A stretch of 64,000 nt of DNA from Bacteroidales bacterium (GTDB lineage Bacteria; Bacteroidota; Bacteroidia; Bacteroidales; Bacteroidaceae). This document shows positions 40,932 through 50,720 of the stretch, one piece after another. The position numbers and the translations under genes were made by a program. The stretch covers positions 62,001 through 126,000 of the forward strand of contig SUXS01000008.1 in NCBI GenBank assembly GCA_015060865.1. The letters run 5' to 3'. The notes beneath the pieces are model-generated. The model was not told the origin of the DNA. It did no database searches and was given only the letters and a program-made list of their open reading frames with translations. How positions within the stretch are numbered: the first letter of the stretch is position 1; each line of letters begins with the position of its first letter.

Positions 40932-42353
40932 CTACGTTCGTTTCTTGGTCCCCGTATGAGTAAAGATGGTAGGCTTCACCGGCTTCTTCTGCTCACATGC
41001 GATGCGCGAAGGCGTGGGGTACTCCAGTTTCTCGAGGTCGGTGATGGCGGCTCCGATGTCGCCCAGCAGCATGTCGGCCATATCGCGGCTGAAGCCTTGG
41101 CGCACCACGATACGCATCACTACGCTGTCCTCGATATCCTTGGGCATGGTGTAGGCAGGTACCATCCATCCGCCCTGTTTGAGTTTGTCTTGCAGGTCAT
41201 AGAGCGTCCACTTGGCTTTCTTCGCATAGTCTTCCTTCATGTACCATATAAATAGGGGGTTCACGATGTCCTGACTGTAGTTCTTGAAGGGTGCCATCTT
41301 GCCAATCTCCGAGTGGAGGTAGCGTGCTATCTCCATGGAGTTGTGCTGCACCTGACGGTAACCCTCGAAACCGAGGCGGATGAACTGGTAGTACTGGCCC
41401 AGCACCTGTGCACCGGGGCGGGAGAAGTTGAGTCCTACCTGCGTGATGTCGGCGCCAAGGTAGTTGACCGAGAAGGACATCTTGCCCGGCAGGTACTTCT
41501 TGTCTTTCCACACCACCCATCCGAGGCCGGGGTATACGAGGCCGTACTTGTGGCCTGAGGTGCTGATGGAGAGCACCCACTTGAGACGGAAGTCCCACTT
41601 CTTCTCGGGCTGCAGGAAAGGGAGTATGAATCCGCCCGAGGCTGCATCCACATGGATGGGAATGTCGTACCCCGTACGTGCATTGTACTCGTCGAGTGCG
41701 GCGTCGAGTGCCTCCACATCATCGTTGAGCCCTGTCCAGGTGACGCCCTGGATGGGCACTACGCAGATGGTGTTCTCATCGCACAGTTCAATCACCTGCT
41801 TGGGGTCGAGGGTGATGTTGTCGAGCGTGAGGGGCACGGTACGCATCTCTATCTGCCAGAGGTCGGCAAACTTCTCCCACACCACCTGATAGCCTGTGGA
41901 GATGATGAAGTTGGGCTTGTCGGTAGGCTTGCCCTGTGCTTCGCGACGTTCCTTCCAGCGCAGCCATGCAGCCACACCGCCCAGCATGCAGGCCTCAGAG
42001 GAGCCGATGGCCAGGGCGCCCGTCTTCCACTGCGCCTTCTCGGGCGTGTTCCACAGGTTGGCCATGATATTGATGCATTTGGCACACATCACCGCCACGC
42101 GCGGATACTCCGTCTCGTCGATATAGTTGAGTGCGATGGCCTCATTCATCAAGCGTGTGGCATAGGGGTCCATATAGGTAGTGACGAAGGTGGCGAGGTT
42201 GAGACGAGGCTGTGTCTGCGCAAAGGTCTCGTCCTTTACCATCTGATAAGCAATGTCGGGGCGTGTGCCCTGCTGGGGGATCTTGTCTACGGGAGAGGGC
42301 TGGAGCATCTCCTTCGACCCGAATACGTCGGTACTGAAATCGGTTTTTTCCAT
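40932..42353 (-). CDS. gadB: Glutamate decarboxylase
   Basis: MLQPSPVDKIP...TRPDIAYQMVKDETFAQTQPRLNLATFVTTYMD; IPIHVDAASGGFILPF; ISTSGHKYGLVYPGLGWVVW. Confidence 0.95.
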   Translation of the reverse strand: MEKTDFSTDVFGSKEMLQPSPVDKIPQQGTRPDIAYQMVKDETFAQTQPRLNLATFVTTYMDPYATRLMNEAIALNYIDETEYPRVAVMCAKCINIMANLWNTPEKAQWKTGALAIGSSEACMLGGVAAWLRWKERREAQGKPTDKPNFIISTGYQVVWEKFADLWQIEMRTVPLTLDNITLDPKQVIELCDENTICVVPIQGVTWTGLNDDVEALDAALDEYNARTGYDIPIHVDAASGGFILPFLQPEKKWDFRLKWVLSISTSGHKYGLVYPGLGWVVWKDKKYLPGKMSFSVNYLGADITQVGLNFSRPGAQVLGQYYQFIRLGFEGYRQVQHNSMEIARYLHSEIGKMAPFKNYSQDIVNPLFIWYMKEDYAKKAKWTLYDLQDKLKQGGWMVPAYTMPKDIEDSVVMRIVVRQGFSRDMADMLLGDIGAAITDLEKLEYPTPSRIACEQKKPVKPTIFTHTGTKKRT

Positions 42354-42692
42354 AAAATGAATAAATTGAGATTTGGGGTTAAGTTTCATCAGTAACAATG
42401 CCTTGTTGCCAAATGTTCCCCTGCACCAACCACAAAGTATTCCCCTTACAGTTTTTTAATTATAATGGTAGGTCAGACTTTTTCTTTTGTAGCGTCTGTG
42501 AAATTACAAAGTATTCATCAGAAAACTAAATTATAAGCTCGGTTTATAAAAACAAAGCTTATGATTATATATTCACAAGCTTTGTTTATTAAAACATAAG
42601 CTCTGATTTAAGAATTCGGTTAGTGGAGACGAAAAAACAGACGGTGCGTTCAGTAAAAATCACACTATTGATTGCCAAAATTTATTGTTGGG

Positions 42693-42758
42693 CGCAAAGC
42701 CTATAAGGCCTCAAAGTACGTCTACGCCTATTCTTTTCAGACCTTATAGGCTATTGCG
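42693..42758. repeat. Imperfect inverted repeat
   Basis: CGCAAAGCCTATAAGGCCT ... AGACCTTATAGGCTATTGCG. Confidence 0.7.
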
Positions 42759-42870
42759 AATGGTTCTTCCAACCTATTTCGCTACTCTTGTTTTTCTTCT
42801 TATTAGACATGAATTACAAGTGTCACGCATCTAATTGATGCGCTCCAAGAAGATAATGACCATGCAGCAA

Positions 42871-42900
42871 TTGTTTTTTGTGAAATAATCTTTATCTTTG
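42871..42900 (+). promoter_or_regulatory. Candidate promoter of the BspA-like gene
   Basis: TTG (42871) - ~19 bp - TATCTTTG (42893-42900); implies a ~360-nt leader. Confidence 0.45.
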
Positions 42901-43107
42901 CAGAACTAGTAAATAAATATAGTATTAACGATAAAAACGAATAGCCTATGAAGTAAATCCGGACAGACGCTTTCGCGAAGGTTTGTGATGCGAGGCATTA
43001 CTGCTTTCAAGGCTTAAATTAAGCCAAATAAAAACAAATCATTAACCCGAAAAGCGTTCCGTTCGTTCTTAATTAATATAGATTTGGAGCTTTTGCTCTT
43101 GTTCTCT

Positions 43108-43222
43108 GTCCTTGAAACCGCCAAAATTCAACACGTGAGAACAAGCAGTAAGAAGGTTCGCGCTATGGCGTGAACTATTCTTTGCTTGTTACGTGTGAGG
43201 TTACTTGGCGGTACCTAAGGAC
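43108..43222 (+). ncRNA. Structured 5' leader: long imperfect hairpin
   Basis: Nested pairs GTCCTT/AAGGAC, ACCGCCA/TGGCGGT, ACACGT/ACGTGT, AACAAGCA/TGCTTGTT, AAGAA/TTCTT, GTTCGCGC/GCGTGAAC closed by a TATG loop. Confidence 0.6.
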
Positions 43223-43268
43223 AAATAAGCATCGAATGGTACACGCCTTTTCTTATACAAATCAAAAA

Positions 43269-45068
43269 ATGAAAAAACTTATTTTGTCAATGGCGCTTGC
43301 CGCTTTTGCATTATTGGGCAAGGCTTATGATTTTGAAGCAAATGAATTCTATTACAACATCACGTCCTTGAGTGATTTAACCGTTGCCTTGACTGGGAAT
43401 GAAGGGGCATCATACAGTGGAGATATAACAATTCCTAAAAGCGTTGAATACTCAGGAAAAACTTTTACCATAACCTCTATCGAAAGTTCAACTTTCTCTA
43501 AGTCGATATTGGGTACATTAACTATTCCAAAGAATATAATGAAAGCAAATATCTCAGCATCTTCGGTGGAAAAACTAATCATAGAAGATAGCAGAATACC
43601 ATTAGAGGAGTTATCTGCAAAACCTGCCAAAGATGTATATATGGGGCGTGACATTAATGTTCCGTGGAATCATCTCATATATAGTTTCTCGTATTCGAGC
43701 ATAGAAAGTATTGTATTTGGTGATTCCGTCACATATATCCCAGGAGGTATGTTGGAAGAATGTACAAAACTCGTAAGTGTAGAGTTGTCGAGTAACATAA
43801 AGAGCATATTTAATAAAGCTTTTAATGGTTGTACTAAATTAAAGACCATTTCCGGAGAGGGTATCGAACTGATAGAAACCGGGGCATTTAATAATTGTAC
43901 TTCTTTGGAATCGTTCAACTTTCCAAGTCTTAAAGTAATTGACAATGGAGACTCTCAATGGGGAACGTATCGATGGGGAGTATTCCAAAATTGCAAAAGT
44001 TTAAGAAATGTCGTCCTGTCACAAGGACTATTCAGTATCGGAACTATGGCTTTTATGGGTTGTGAATCTCTTGAGTCCGTAACAATACCTGCAAGTGTTA
44101 TGTACATAGGAGATGTAAACAATATAGAACATAGTTCAGTGTTCGCTGATTGCCCTAATCTCACATCGTTAACAGTGAATGCTTCTTCTCCCATAGCTAT
44201 AGGTGAAACGACGTTTGATGCCCAAACCTACATAAACACGACATTGATAGTTCCTGCGGGTACAAAAGACGAATATCTCAGTGCTACTAATTGGAAAAAC
44301 TTTTTCAATATTGAAGAGAATACAAATATAACAGACAACGTATACTCTGTTGTGATTGAGGGATGTTCTGATTCATATGGAGGCTATGTTGAAATCGGTG
44401 ACCTGCGGATAAAAGACAATGAATATGTAATGTCTGCAAATAAAGGGGATAAAATCACTCTGAGATTTATACCTTGGTCAAATGAAGAAGTAAATTATGA
44501 ATTAGGCAGTGTCACTATTGATGAGAAAGATGTAACTTCGAATGTTGTGAATAATGAGTTGATTGTGGAAGTAACAGGTAATATGACCATTGATATTGAT
44601 TGGGATTATGTAGAGCCCAATCCGATATTATTGACTATCAAGCAAGCAGAAAACGGTTGCACTAAAATGGTGGTGGATAAATGGGAAACGTATAAGTTCT
44701 TTATAGAGCCATCAGAAGGATGGACTTTGCATTCTGTTGCGCTTAATGGAGAAGATATAACCAACCGCATTGGCGATGATGGCGCATTGAAATTAAGTGA
44801 AATGTCAGAAAACACGACTCTTTCTATCACTTTTGAGTCTAATGGTTCATCAGTAAAGGCCATTAATCCAAGTCGTGCAAAAGTCTATGGTGCAGATAAT
44901 AGTATTGTGATTTCAGGTGCGAATGAAGGTGAAAACATACAGATATATGATGATGCTGGTCTGTTGATTGAGACGGTAAAAGCAACATCAAATTCGATGA
45001 GAATTCCTTTGGCGAATGGAATCTATATCGTCAAACTGGACGGTAAGACCGTGAAAGTTGCAATATAA
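43269..45068 (+). CDS. BspA-type leucine-rich-repeat surface protein
   Basis: Signal peptide MKKLILSMALAAFALLGKA; repeats such as CTKLKTISGEGIELIETGAFNNCTSLESFNFPSLKVI (LRR_5-like); sorting-like C-terminus IQIYDDAGLLIETVKATSNSMRIPLANGIYIVKLDGKTVKVAI. Confidence 0.85.
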   Translation: MKKLILSMALAAFALLGKAYDFEANEFYYNITSLSDLTVALTGNEGASYSGDITIPKSVEYSGKTFTITSIESSTFSKSILGTLTIPKNIMKANISASSVEKLIIEDSRIPLEELSAKPAKDVYMGRDINVPWNHLIYSFSYSSIESIVFGDSVTYIPGGMLEECTKLVSVELSSNIKSIFNKAFNGCTKLKTISGEGIELIETGAFNNCTSLESFNFPSLKVIDNGDSQWGTYRWGVFQNCKSLRNVVLSQGLFSIGTMAFMGCESLESVTIPASVMYIGDVNNIEHSSVFADCPNLTSLTVNASSPIAIGETTFDAQTYINTTLIVPAGTKDEYLSATNWKNFFNIEENTNITDNVYSVVIEGCSDSYGGYVEIGDLRIKDNEYVMSANKGDKITLRFIPWSNEEVNYELGSVTIDEKDVTSNVVNNELIVEVTGNMTIDIDWDYVEPNPILLTIKQAENGCTKMVVDKWETYKFFIEPSEGWTLHSVALNGEDITNRIGDDGALKLSEMSENTTLSITFESNGSSVKAINPSRAKVYGADNSIVISGANEGENIQIYDDAGLLIETVKATSNSMRIPLANGIYIVKLDGKTVKVAI

Positions 45069-45077
45069 ATGTCCCGT

Positions 45078-45104
45078 CACGGCGGATATGCCCTATCCGC
45101 CGTG
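45078..45104 (+). terminator. Terminator hairpin after the BspA-like gene
   Basis: CACGGCGGATA-tgccc-TATCCGCCGTG perfect 11-bp stem. Confidence 0.65.
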
Positions 45105-45422
45105 TCTGAGTATCAGGGGTGTGCCCCGAGATGATAGCACAAATCCACAGAAGTTTTTCGAAGAATAGGAGTAGGCAGCGCGATATGAAAGCGCTGCTTA
45201 ACTTTTTGTTTCCCTCTTTCGCACCTCGGCTATTCAAGCAAGCTTGATAGCTCTCGGTTTGGCGCCGGTTCTCGGACTAGCCGAGCGCAAGCATTGCGAC
45301 GTCTGCACCTATAGAATGTGCTTTAACACCACTTCGAAGGCCTTTAGTGGATTTATGGCCCTAAACAACTCCGTGCTTACCGTTGTTATACCTCGCAGAA
45401 TCAAAAAAACCAACTACTGACT

Positions 45423-46880
45423 ATGGCAAATATAGGTAAAGCAACCAAGCTGAGTGTGGCTACACTCGCTATCATGAACGTGACGGCTGTAGTGTCGTTG
45501 CGCGGACTTCCTGCCGAGGCCGAATATGGCATGAGCTCGGCATTCTATTATCTCTTTGCGGCCATCGTGTTCCTCATCCCCACGGCCCTCGTGGCGGCTG
45601 AGCTGGCGGCCATGTTCTCCGACAAACAGGGCGGTGTGTTCCGCTGGGTAGGCGAAGCCTTCGGCAAGCGTATGGGCTTTCTCGCCATCTGGCTGCAGTG
45701 GGTAGAAAGCACCATCTGGTACCCTACGGTGCTGACCTTCGGCGCCGTGTCGCTCGCCTTTATCGGGATGAACGGGGCGCACGATATGGCATTGGCCTCA
45801 AACCGCATCTACACCCTTGTGGTGGTGCTGGCCATCTATTGGCTGGCTACCTTCATCTCGCTTAAAGGTATGTCATGGGTGGGCAAGGTGTCGAAGATTG
45901 GAGGCTTGGTGGGTACCATCATCCCTGCTGGCCTGCTGGTGGTGCTGGCCGTCGTGTACTTGGCTACGGGCGGACATTCGCAGCTCGACTTCCACAGCAG
46001 CTTCTTCCCCGACCTCAGCAACTTCAACAACCTCGTGCTGGCATCGAGCATCTTCCTCTTCTATGCCGGTATGGAGATGGGCGGTATCCATGTGAAAGAT
46101 GTGGACAATCCCTCGCGCAACTACCCGAAGGCCGTGTTCATCGGTTCGTTCGTGACGGTGCTCATCTTCGTTCTGGGTACCTACTCGTTGGGCATCATCA
46201 TCCCGAAGGACGATATCAACCTCACGCAGAGCCTGCTTGTGGGCTTCGACCGCTACTTTGCCTATATCCGTGCCTCGTGGCTGTCGCCCGTGATTGCCGT
46301 GGCCCTTGCCTTCGGCGTGCTGGCCGGTGTGCTCACCTGGGTGTCGGGTCCCTCGAAGGGTATCTTTGCCGTAGGCCGTGCGGGCTACTTGCCTCCCTTC
46401 TTCCAGAAGACCAACAAGCTGGGTGTGCAGCGCAACATCCTGCTCATCCAGGGCGGTATAGTCACCCTCTTGGGACTGCTGTTCGTGGTGATGCCTTCGG
46501 TGCAGAGCTTCTACCAGATACTCTCGCAACTGACCGTGCTGCTCTACCTCATCATGTACCTGCTGATGTTTGCCGCCGCCATCTATCTGCGCTACAGCAT
46601 GAAGAAAGCCAACCGTCCTTTCCGCATCGGTTCGAAGGGCAACGGTCTGATGTGGATTGTGGGTGGTGTAGGCTTCCTCGGTTCGCTCTTAGCCTTTATC
46701 CTCAGCTTCATTCCTCCCGGTCAGATTGCCGTGGGTAGCAAGACCATGTGGTATGCCGTGCTCGTCATCGGATGTGTGGTGGTGGTAGCTGCTCCGCTCA
46801 TCATCTATGCTATGCGCAAACCCTCGTGGAAAGATGCTGACACCAACTTCGAGCCTTTCCATTGGGAGGATAAAGGTTGA
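45423..46880 (+). CDS. gadC: APC-family amino acid permease, glutamate:GABA antiporter-like
   Basis: 485 aa; VSLRGLPAEAEYGMSSAFYYL...GGVFRWVGEAFGKRMGFLAIWLQWVESTIWYPTVL...FYAGMEMGGIHVKDVDNPSRNYPKA. Confidence 0.85.
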   Translation: MANIGKATKLSVATLAIMNVTAVVSLRGLPAEAEYGMSSAFYYLFAAIVFLIPTALVAAELAAMFSDKQGGVFRWVGEAFGKRMGFLAIWLQWVESTIWYPTVLTFGAVSLAFIGMNGAHDMALASNRIYTLVVVLAIYWLATFISLKGMSWVGKVSKIGGLVGTIIPAGLLVVLAVVYLATGGHSQLDFHSSFFPDLSNFNNLVLASSIFLFYAGMEMGGIHVKDVDNPSRNYPKAVFIGSFVTVLIFVLGTYSLGIIIPKDDINLTQSLLVGFDRYFAYIRASWLSPVIAVALAFGVLAGVLTWVSGPSKGIFAVGRAGYLPPFFQKTNKLGVQRNILLIQGGIVTLLGLLFVVMPSVQSFYQILSQLTVLLYLIMYLLMFAAAIYLRYSMKKANRPFRIGSKGNGLMWIVGGVGFLGSLLAFILSFIPPGQIAVGSKTMWYAVLVIGCVVVVAAPLIIYAMRKPSWKDADTNFEPFHWEDKG

Positions 46881-46930
46881 TGGTTGAGGGTTGATGAGTA
46901 TGTTGTCTGTTGACCGTTGACTGTTGACCA

Positions 46931-47863
46931 TCAACCGCGAATCATGCACCAAAGTCGCATCGTCCACACCGCTATCATAGCCAGCATCAGGCGGGTAAGG
47001 CATATCCACCAGAAGCTGATGCCCATAGCCACGAAGAGCATGGTGTCTTCGAGCAACGAGTGCGACACACCGAGGTGATGGTTCACCAGGTTGGCCTCCT
47101 CGCGCGTGAGCCTACCCTCCTCCACCTCATCGATCATGATGGCAGCGCCATAGGCCATGCCCACCACGTTGCCCGTAAGCCATAGCAGGGAGCAGCCCGA
47201 GGGGAGCCCGAAAAGGCGCATCAACGGCGACAGCGAGTGGGCTATGCGGTGCATCCAGCCAAACTCCTCGAGCACGCGCTGCAGCACCATCAGAGCCGTC
47301 ACGATGAGCACGATAGTGACGATGAGCGAGAGCGACGAGGTGAGCCATTGCATCAGGAGCATCCCCCACGAAGTGACCTCCGCCGTACCCGAGGCGAGGA
47401 AGCTGAAGGGAGCATCGCTCTGCGGCAACAGCCAGTTGAGCGCCACAGCCGCCACAAACGACATGGCGATGCGGAAAGCCACAATCTCGCCAAAGCGCGA
47501 GCCGGTCTTATGCGCCACGGAGCACTCCACGGGCAGGTTGTGCGACACGAGGCACATCACCGCCAGAATGGTAGCCTCGCGCAGGGTGAGCGTGAGCGTA
47601 GTCATCACCGCTATCGTAGGATAGAGCGGCAGGAAGATGCTGGTGAGAAACACGAATGCCGAGTCGCCCGAAAGCCCGATATAGGAGAACACGGGCGACA
47701 GATAGCCTGCCAACCAGTCGATGACACCCACATACTGCAGCACCCGCACAGCCAGCGAGATGGGCAGCATCACCTTGAGCAGCCACAGACAGATACTGAG
47801 CGAGCGCGGCAATGCCAGGCGCAGGCATTTGAGGAGGCGGTGAAAAAGTTGGTTGCTTGCCAT
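46931..47863 (-). CDS. Nucleoside-recognition (Gate) domain membrane protein
   Basis: 310 aa, multi-TM; MLPISLAVRVLQYVGVIDWLAGYLSPVFSYIGLSGDSAFVFLTSIFLPLYPTIAVM. Confidence 0.78.
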   Translation of the reverse strand: MASNQLFHRLLKCLRLALPRSLSICLWLLKVMLPISLAVRVLQYVGVIDWLAGYLSPVFSYIGLSGDSAFVFLTSIFLPLYPTIAVMTTLTLTLREATILAVMCLVSHNLPVECSVAHKTGSRFGEIVAFRIAMSFVAAVALNWLLPQSDAPFSFLASGTAEVTSWGMLLMQWLTSSLSLIVTIVLIVTALMVLQRVLEEFGWMHRIAHSLSPLMRLFGLPSGCSLLWLTGNVVGMAYGAAIMIDEVEEGRLTREEANLVNHHLGVSHSLLEDTMLFVAMGISFWWICLTRLMLAMIAVWTMRLWCMIRG

Positions 47864-47931
47864 GAAATGTCGTTTTCTAGGGCTCCTAGGATATCTTAGG
47901 CAATCCTAGGACAGCCTAGAAATTCCTAGGA

Positions 47932-48396
47932 TTATCTCTTAAACATACGGTCCATCTCGCGACGGTCGTCCTTCTCCTTGAGCGACTGGCGCTTGTCGTA
48001 CTGCTTCTTACCCTTGGCCAGCGCGATAACGAGCTTGGCCAGCCCCTTCTCGTTGATGTAGAGGCGTGTGGGCACGATGGTGAATCCGGGGTTCTTCTCC
48101 TCGTTCTGCAGGTTGCGCAGTTCCTTCTTGCTCAGCAGCAGCTTGCGCTCGCGGCGGGCGTTGTGGTTGTTGTACGAGCCGTAGAAGTACTCCGATATAT
48201 GCATGTTCTTCACCCACAGTTCCCCATTGATGAAGTAGCAGTAGGTATCCACCAGGCTGGCCTTGCCCAGGCGGATGGACTTTATCTCCGTACCCGTGAG
48301 CACGATGCCCGCGGTGTAGGTGTCGATAAACTCATAGTCGAACGACGCCTTCTTGTTCTTTATGTTGATAGCAGGTGTCTGCTTTTTCTTTTCCAT
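47932..48396 (-). CDS. smpB: SsrA-binding protein
   Basis: 154 aa; [84 protein letters not shown]. Confidence 0.95.
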   Translation of the reverse strand: MEKKKQTPAINIKNKKASFDYEFIDTYTAGIVLTGTEIKSIRLGKASLVDTYCYFINGELWVKNMHISEYFYGSYNNHNARRERKLLLSKKELRNLQNEEKNPGFTIVPTRLYINEKGLAKLVIALAKGKKQYDKRQSLKEKDDRREMDRMFKR

Positions 48397-48968
48397 CAGC
48401 CTAACAGATTAGATAATGTATTGAACACCATTTGGATGATTACGGGAGAGAACACGATAGCCGCCGACGTGATTGCCATAAAGACGAGGCGTCTGTCCTC
48501 ATCTACATCCCAGATGACGTCACTGCCCTCCCATACGATATAGCACACGTAAAACTGCAGCACCCATTTGAAGATAAAGTACTGCGGGAAAAACGCCACC
48601 AGCACTTCGGCTACGAACACCACCCCCATCGCATACCCCACGAAGAGTTGCGCCAGCGGCATGTCGGCATTCCGGCCCAAGTACTTCTGCGACACCATAT
48701 CGAGCAGATAGGATGCCAGGAAGAAGCCGCCAAACAGGGCAATGCAGCAGCTGAGCATATCCATCAGCGCAGGCTGGTACACCTCACGTTTCAGCCCTTC
48801 GTGCATGAACGCACTGAGCAGCACTGCCAGTCCGCACAGCGCGATGAGCGGATACACGAAGGTAGCCAACACATCGCGTCGGGGCGACTCGACGGTAATC
48901 TCCGTCCACGTCTTCCTGGGGGAAGCCATGAGCGAAAAGAGGCGTCCAAACAGTTCCTTATAGTTCAT
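48396..48968 (-). CDS. Yip1-family membrane protein
   Basis: 190 aa; [19 protein letters not shown]...[15 protein letters not shown], five predicted TM segments. Confidence 0.65.
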   Translation of the reverse strand: MNYKELFGRLFSLMASPRKTWTEITVESPRRDVLATFVYPLIALCGLAVLLSAFMHEGLKREVYQPALMDMLSCCIALFGGFFLASYLLDMVSQKYLGRNADMPLAQLFVGYAMGVVFVAEVLVAFFPQYFIFKWVLQFYVCYIVWEGSDVIWDVDEDRRLVFMAITSAAIVFSPVIIQMVFNTLSNLLG

Positions 48969-48989
48969 CCGAGGCTAAGACCTTGATTA

Positions 48990-49772
48990 TTAAAAGTTGT
49001 ACTTAAAGTAATTGGTCAGTACGCCTTTCTTTACAATCGTATCATTGGCAAGATAGCCCTTCGTGGCAAATTCTCCTACAAACATGACACACACCGAATC
49101 GCCACGATGCTCATCCAATGCCTGCAATACCTCACTCATCTTGTCGCGCATGGCTTTGTCGGCATTGGCCGTATCGCGCAAAGTACGCAAGTCAAAGCAT
49201 TGCAAATCATCATAGCACTCATACGAGCCGTTTTCATAGGTAGCATGGAAATTGAAATAAAGGGTATCCCCCCTTACCTTGTCGGCACTCAGATAATACT
49301 TGCCTTTACCATTAGACATTATCATCGGTGCCACATTCAGGTATCCGTTGCTCACCCATACCGAAGGATAAGCGCTATACCCGTCCATATAGATGAGATG
49401 CAGCCCCTTCAATGGTTTTATCGAGTCTGTAAGCGAGTGGTTCAACACAGGTTTTACATCAATCTTGGTACCCTGCAGGAAAGTCAGCGTCTGCTTATAC
49501 GAAGCATCTACGTCAACACGCAGATTCACAAAAGCACGCTTGGCATCCCCAAGTCCTGCCATGTTGAGTTGACCCTTGTCAACCAGGTTTATAGGTTGGA
49601 ACACCTCACCAGTGCAGTCGGCATTCAATTTTACCTTCTCACTCGCCGTATCAATCGTCACTATACGGTTGAAGGTCGATGAAGCACTATACCCCTCATC
49701 AGGCATACACGAAGCAAGCAGGCCAGCCCCCACCAATACATACACAATAGTCAACAACAAATTCTTCTTCAT
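48990..49772 (-). CDS. NigD-like lipoprotein
   Basis: Start at MKKNLLLTIVYVLVGAGLLASCMPDEG (lipobox); C-terminal NFHATYENGSYECYDDLQCFDL. Confidence 0.6.
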   Translation of the reverse strand: MKKNLLLTIVYVLVGAGLLASCMPDEGYSASSTFNRIVTIDTASEKVKLNADCTGEVFQPINLVDKGQLNMAGLGDAKRAFVNLRVDVDASYKQTLTFLQGTKIDVKPVLNHSLTDSIKPLKGLHLIYMDGYSAYPSVWVSNGYLNVAPMIMSNGKGKYYLSADKVRGDTLYFNFHATYENGSYECYDDLQCFDLRTLRDTANADKAMRDKMSEVLQALDEHRGDSVCVMFVGEFATKGYLANDTIVKKGVLTNYFKYNF

Positions 49773-49876
49773 ATTCAATATTGTTATAGAGTTTTTAATT
49801 TTTTCGGTCAACGGCAATGTTTTTATAGCACACAGATGATACGGATTTTTGCGGATTACCACAGATATTTATTTCA

Positions 49877-49906
49877 TTGTCAATTGTCAATTGTGAATTG
49901 TCAATT
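49877..49906. repeat. Heptanucleotide tandem repeat
   Basis: ttgtcaattgtcaattgtgaattgtcaatt. Confidence 0.8.
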
Positions 49907-50399
49907 AAATCAAGAACTCCTCAATATGCTCATCCACATAGTAGGCGATGGCCGCTGTTATCTCCTCCTCGTTCTCGATGAAGTAGTCTTCCAGATCATC
50001 AAACTGCGGGTACTGCTCATACATGGCCATGAACTCCTCGTCGGTGCGTTCGCGCGTAAGGTCCGCCTTATGCTCATCGTACACCTCCTTGGCTTTGTAG
50101 ATAACCTTGGAGAACTCCTTCAGCTCCCACATACGCATCGCCTTGGCGAAGGGGTTATCGAAGATATAAGGGCCGTAGCCATTCTGTATCAGCTGGCAGA
50201 AGCCGCCGTCCATCAGTTCCTCGTGCAATATACTGTAGCCCAGCAACACATGCTGGCTTCCCGTGAGGCGCGGCATCGTCTCGGCCGTCAGTTCACCATC
50301 CACACGGCGCAGATAGGCATCGGCAAACACCTTAAGGAAGGCATCCATACCCTCCGCAGCCGCCTGCTGCAATTGTTCATCTGTAATCAGTTTATCCAT
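49905..50399 (-). CDS. DMP19/DUF4375-like protein
   Basis: MDKLITDEQLQQAAAEGMDAFLKVFADAYLRRVDGELTAETMPRLTGSQHVLLGYSILHEELMDGGFCQLIQNGYGPYIFDNPFAKAM. Confidence 0.72.
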   Translation of the reverse strand: MDKLITDEQLQQAAAEGMDAFLKVFADAYLRRVDGELTAETMPRLTGSQHVLLGYSILHEELMDGGFCQLIQNGYGPYIFDNPFAKAMRMWELKEFSKVIYKAKEVYDEHKADLTRERTDEEFMAMYEQYPQFDDLEDYFIENEEEITAAIAYYVDEHIEEFLI

Positions 50400-50720
50400 A
50401 ATATCCGTAATATCGTGCAAAATTAGTGCAAAATATCGATTTAGCGAAAACAATATAGTTAAACTTGCATTGTTGAGCGTGAGAAAGTCCGAATCAAGTA
50501 GCTAAATGCAAGCTTATCCACAATCTATCAGCGAACAGCCCAGACTTCATCACCAGATACATTCAGTCTCAGGCAAGTGAGAAGCAAGCTTGTCTGGGTT
50601 CTTGCAGCGAGCGAAAACACATTTCCCCTGTATTCGTTTTGCACTTTGACAAGGAATCGTTACCTTTGCGGAATAAGATATTGGTTAATAATCACAATTC
50701 TATGGAAAATAAATATTGAT

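Noticed and set aside
43108-43222. Long imperfect hairpin as an integron attC site
   Set aside because: Lacks the RYYYAAC/GTTRRRY outer boxes, no integron integrase or cassette array nearby; fits a leader RNA better.
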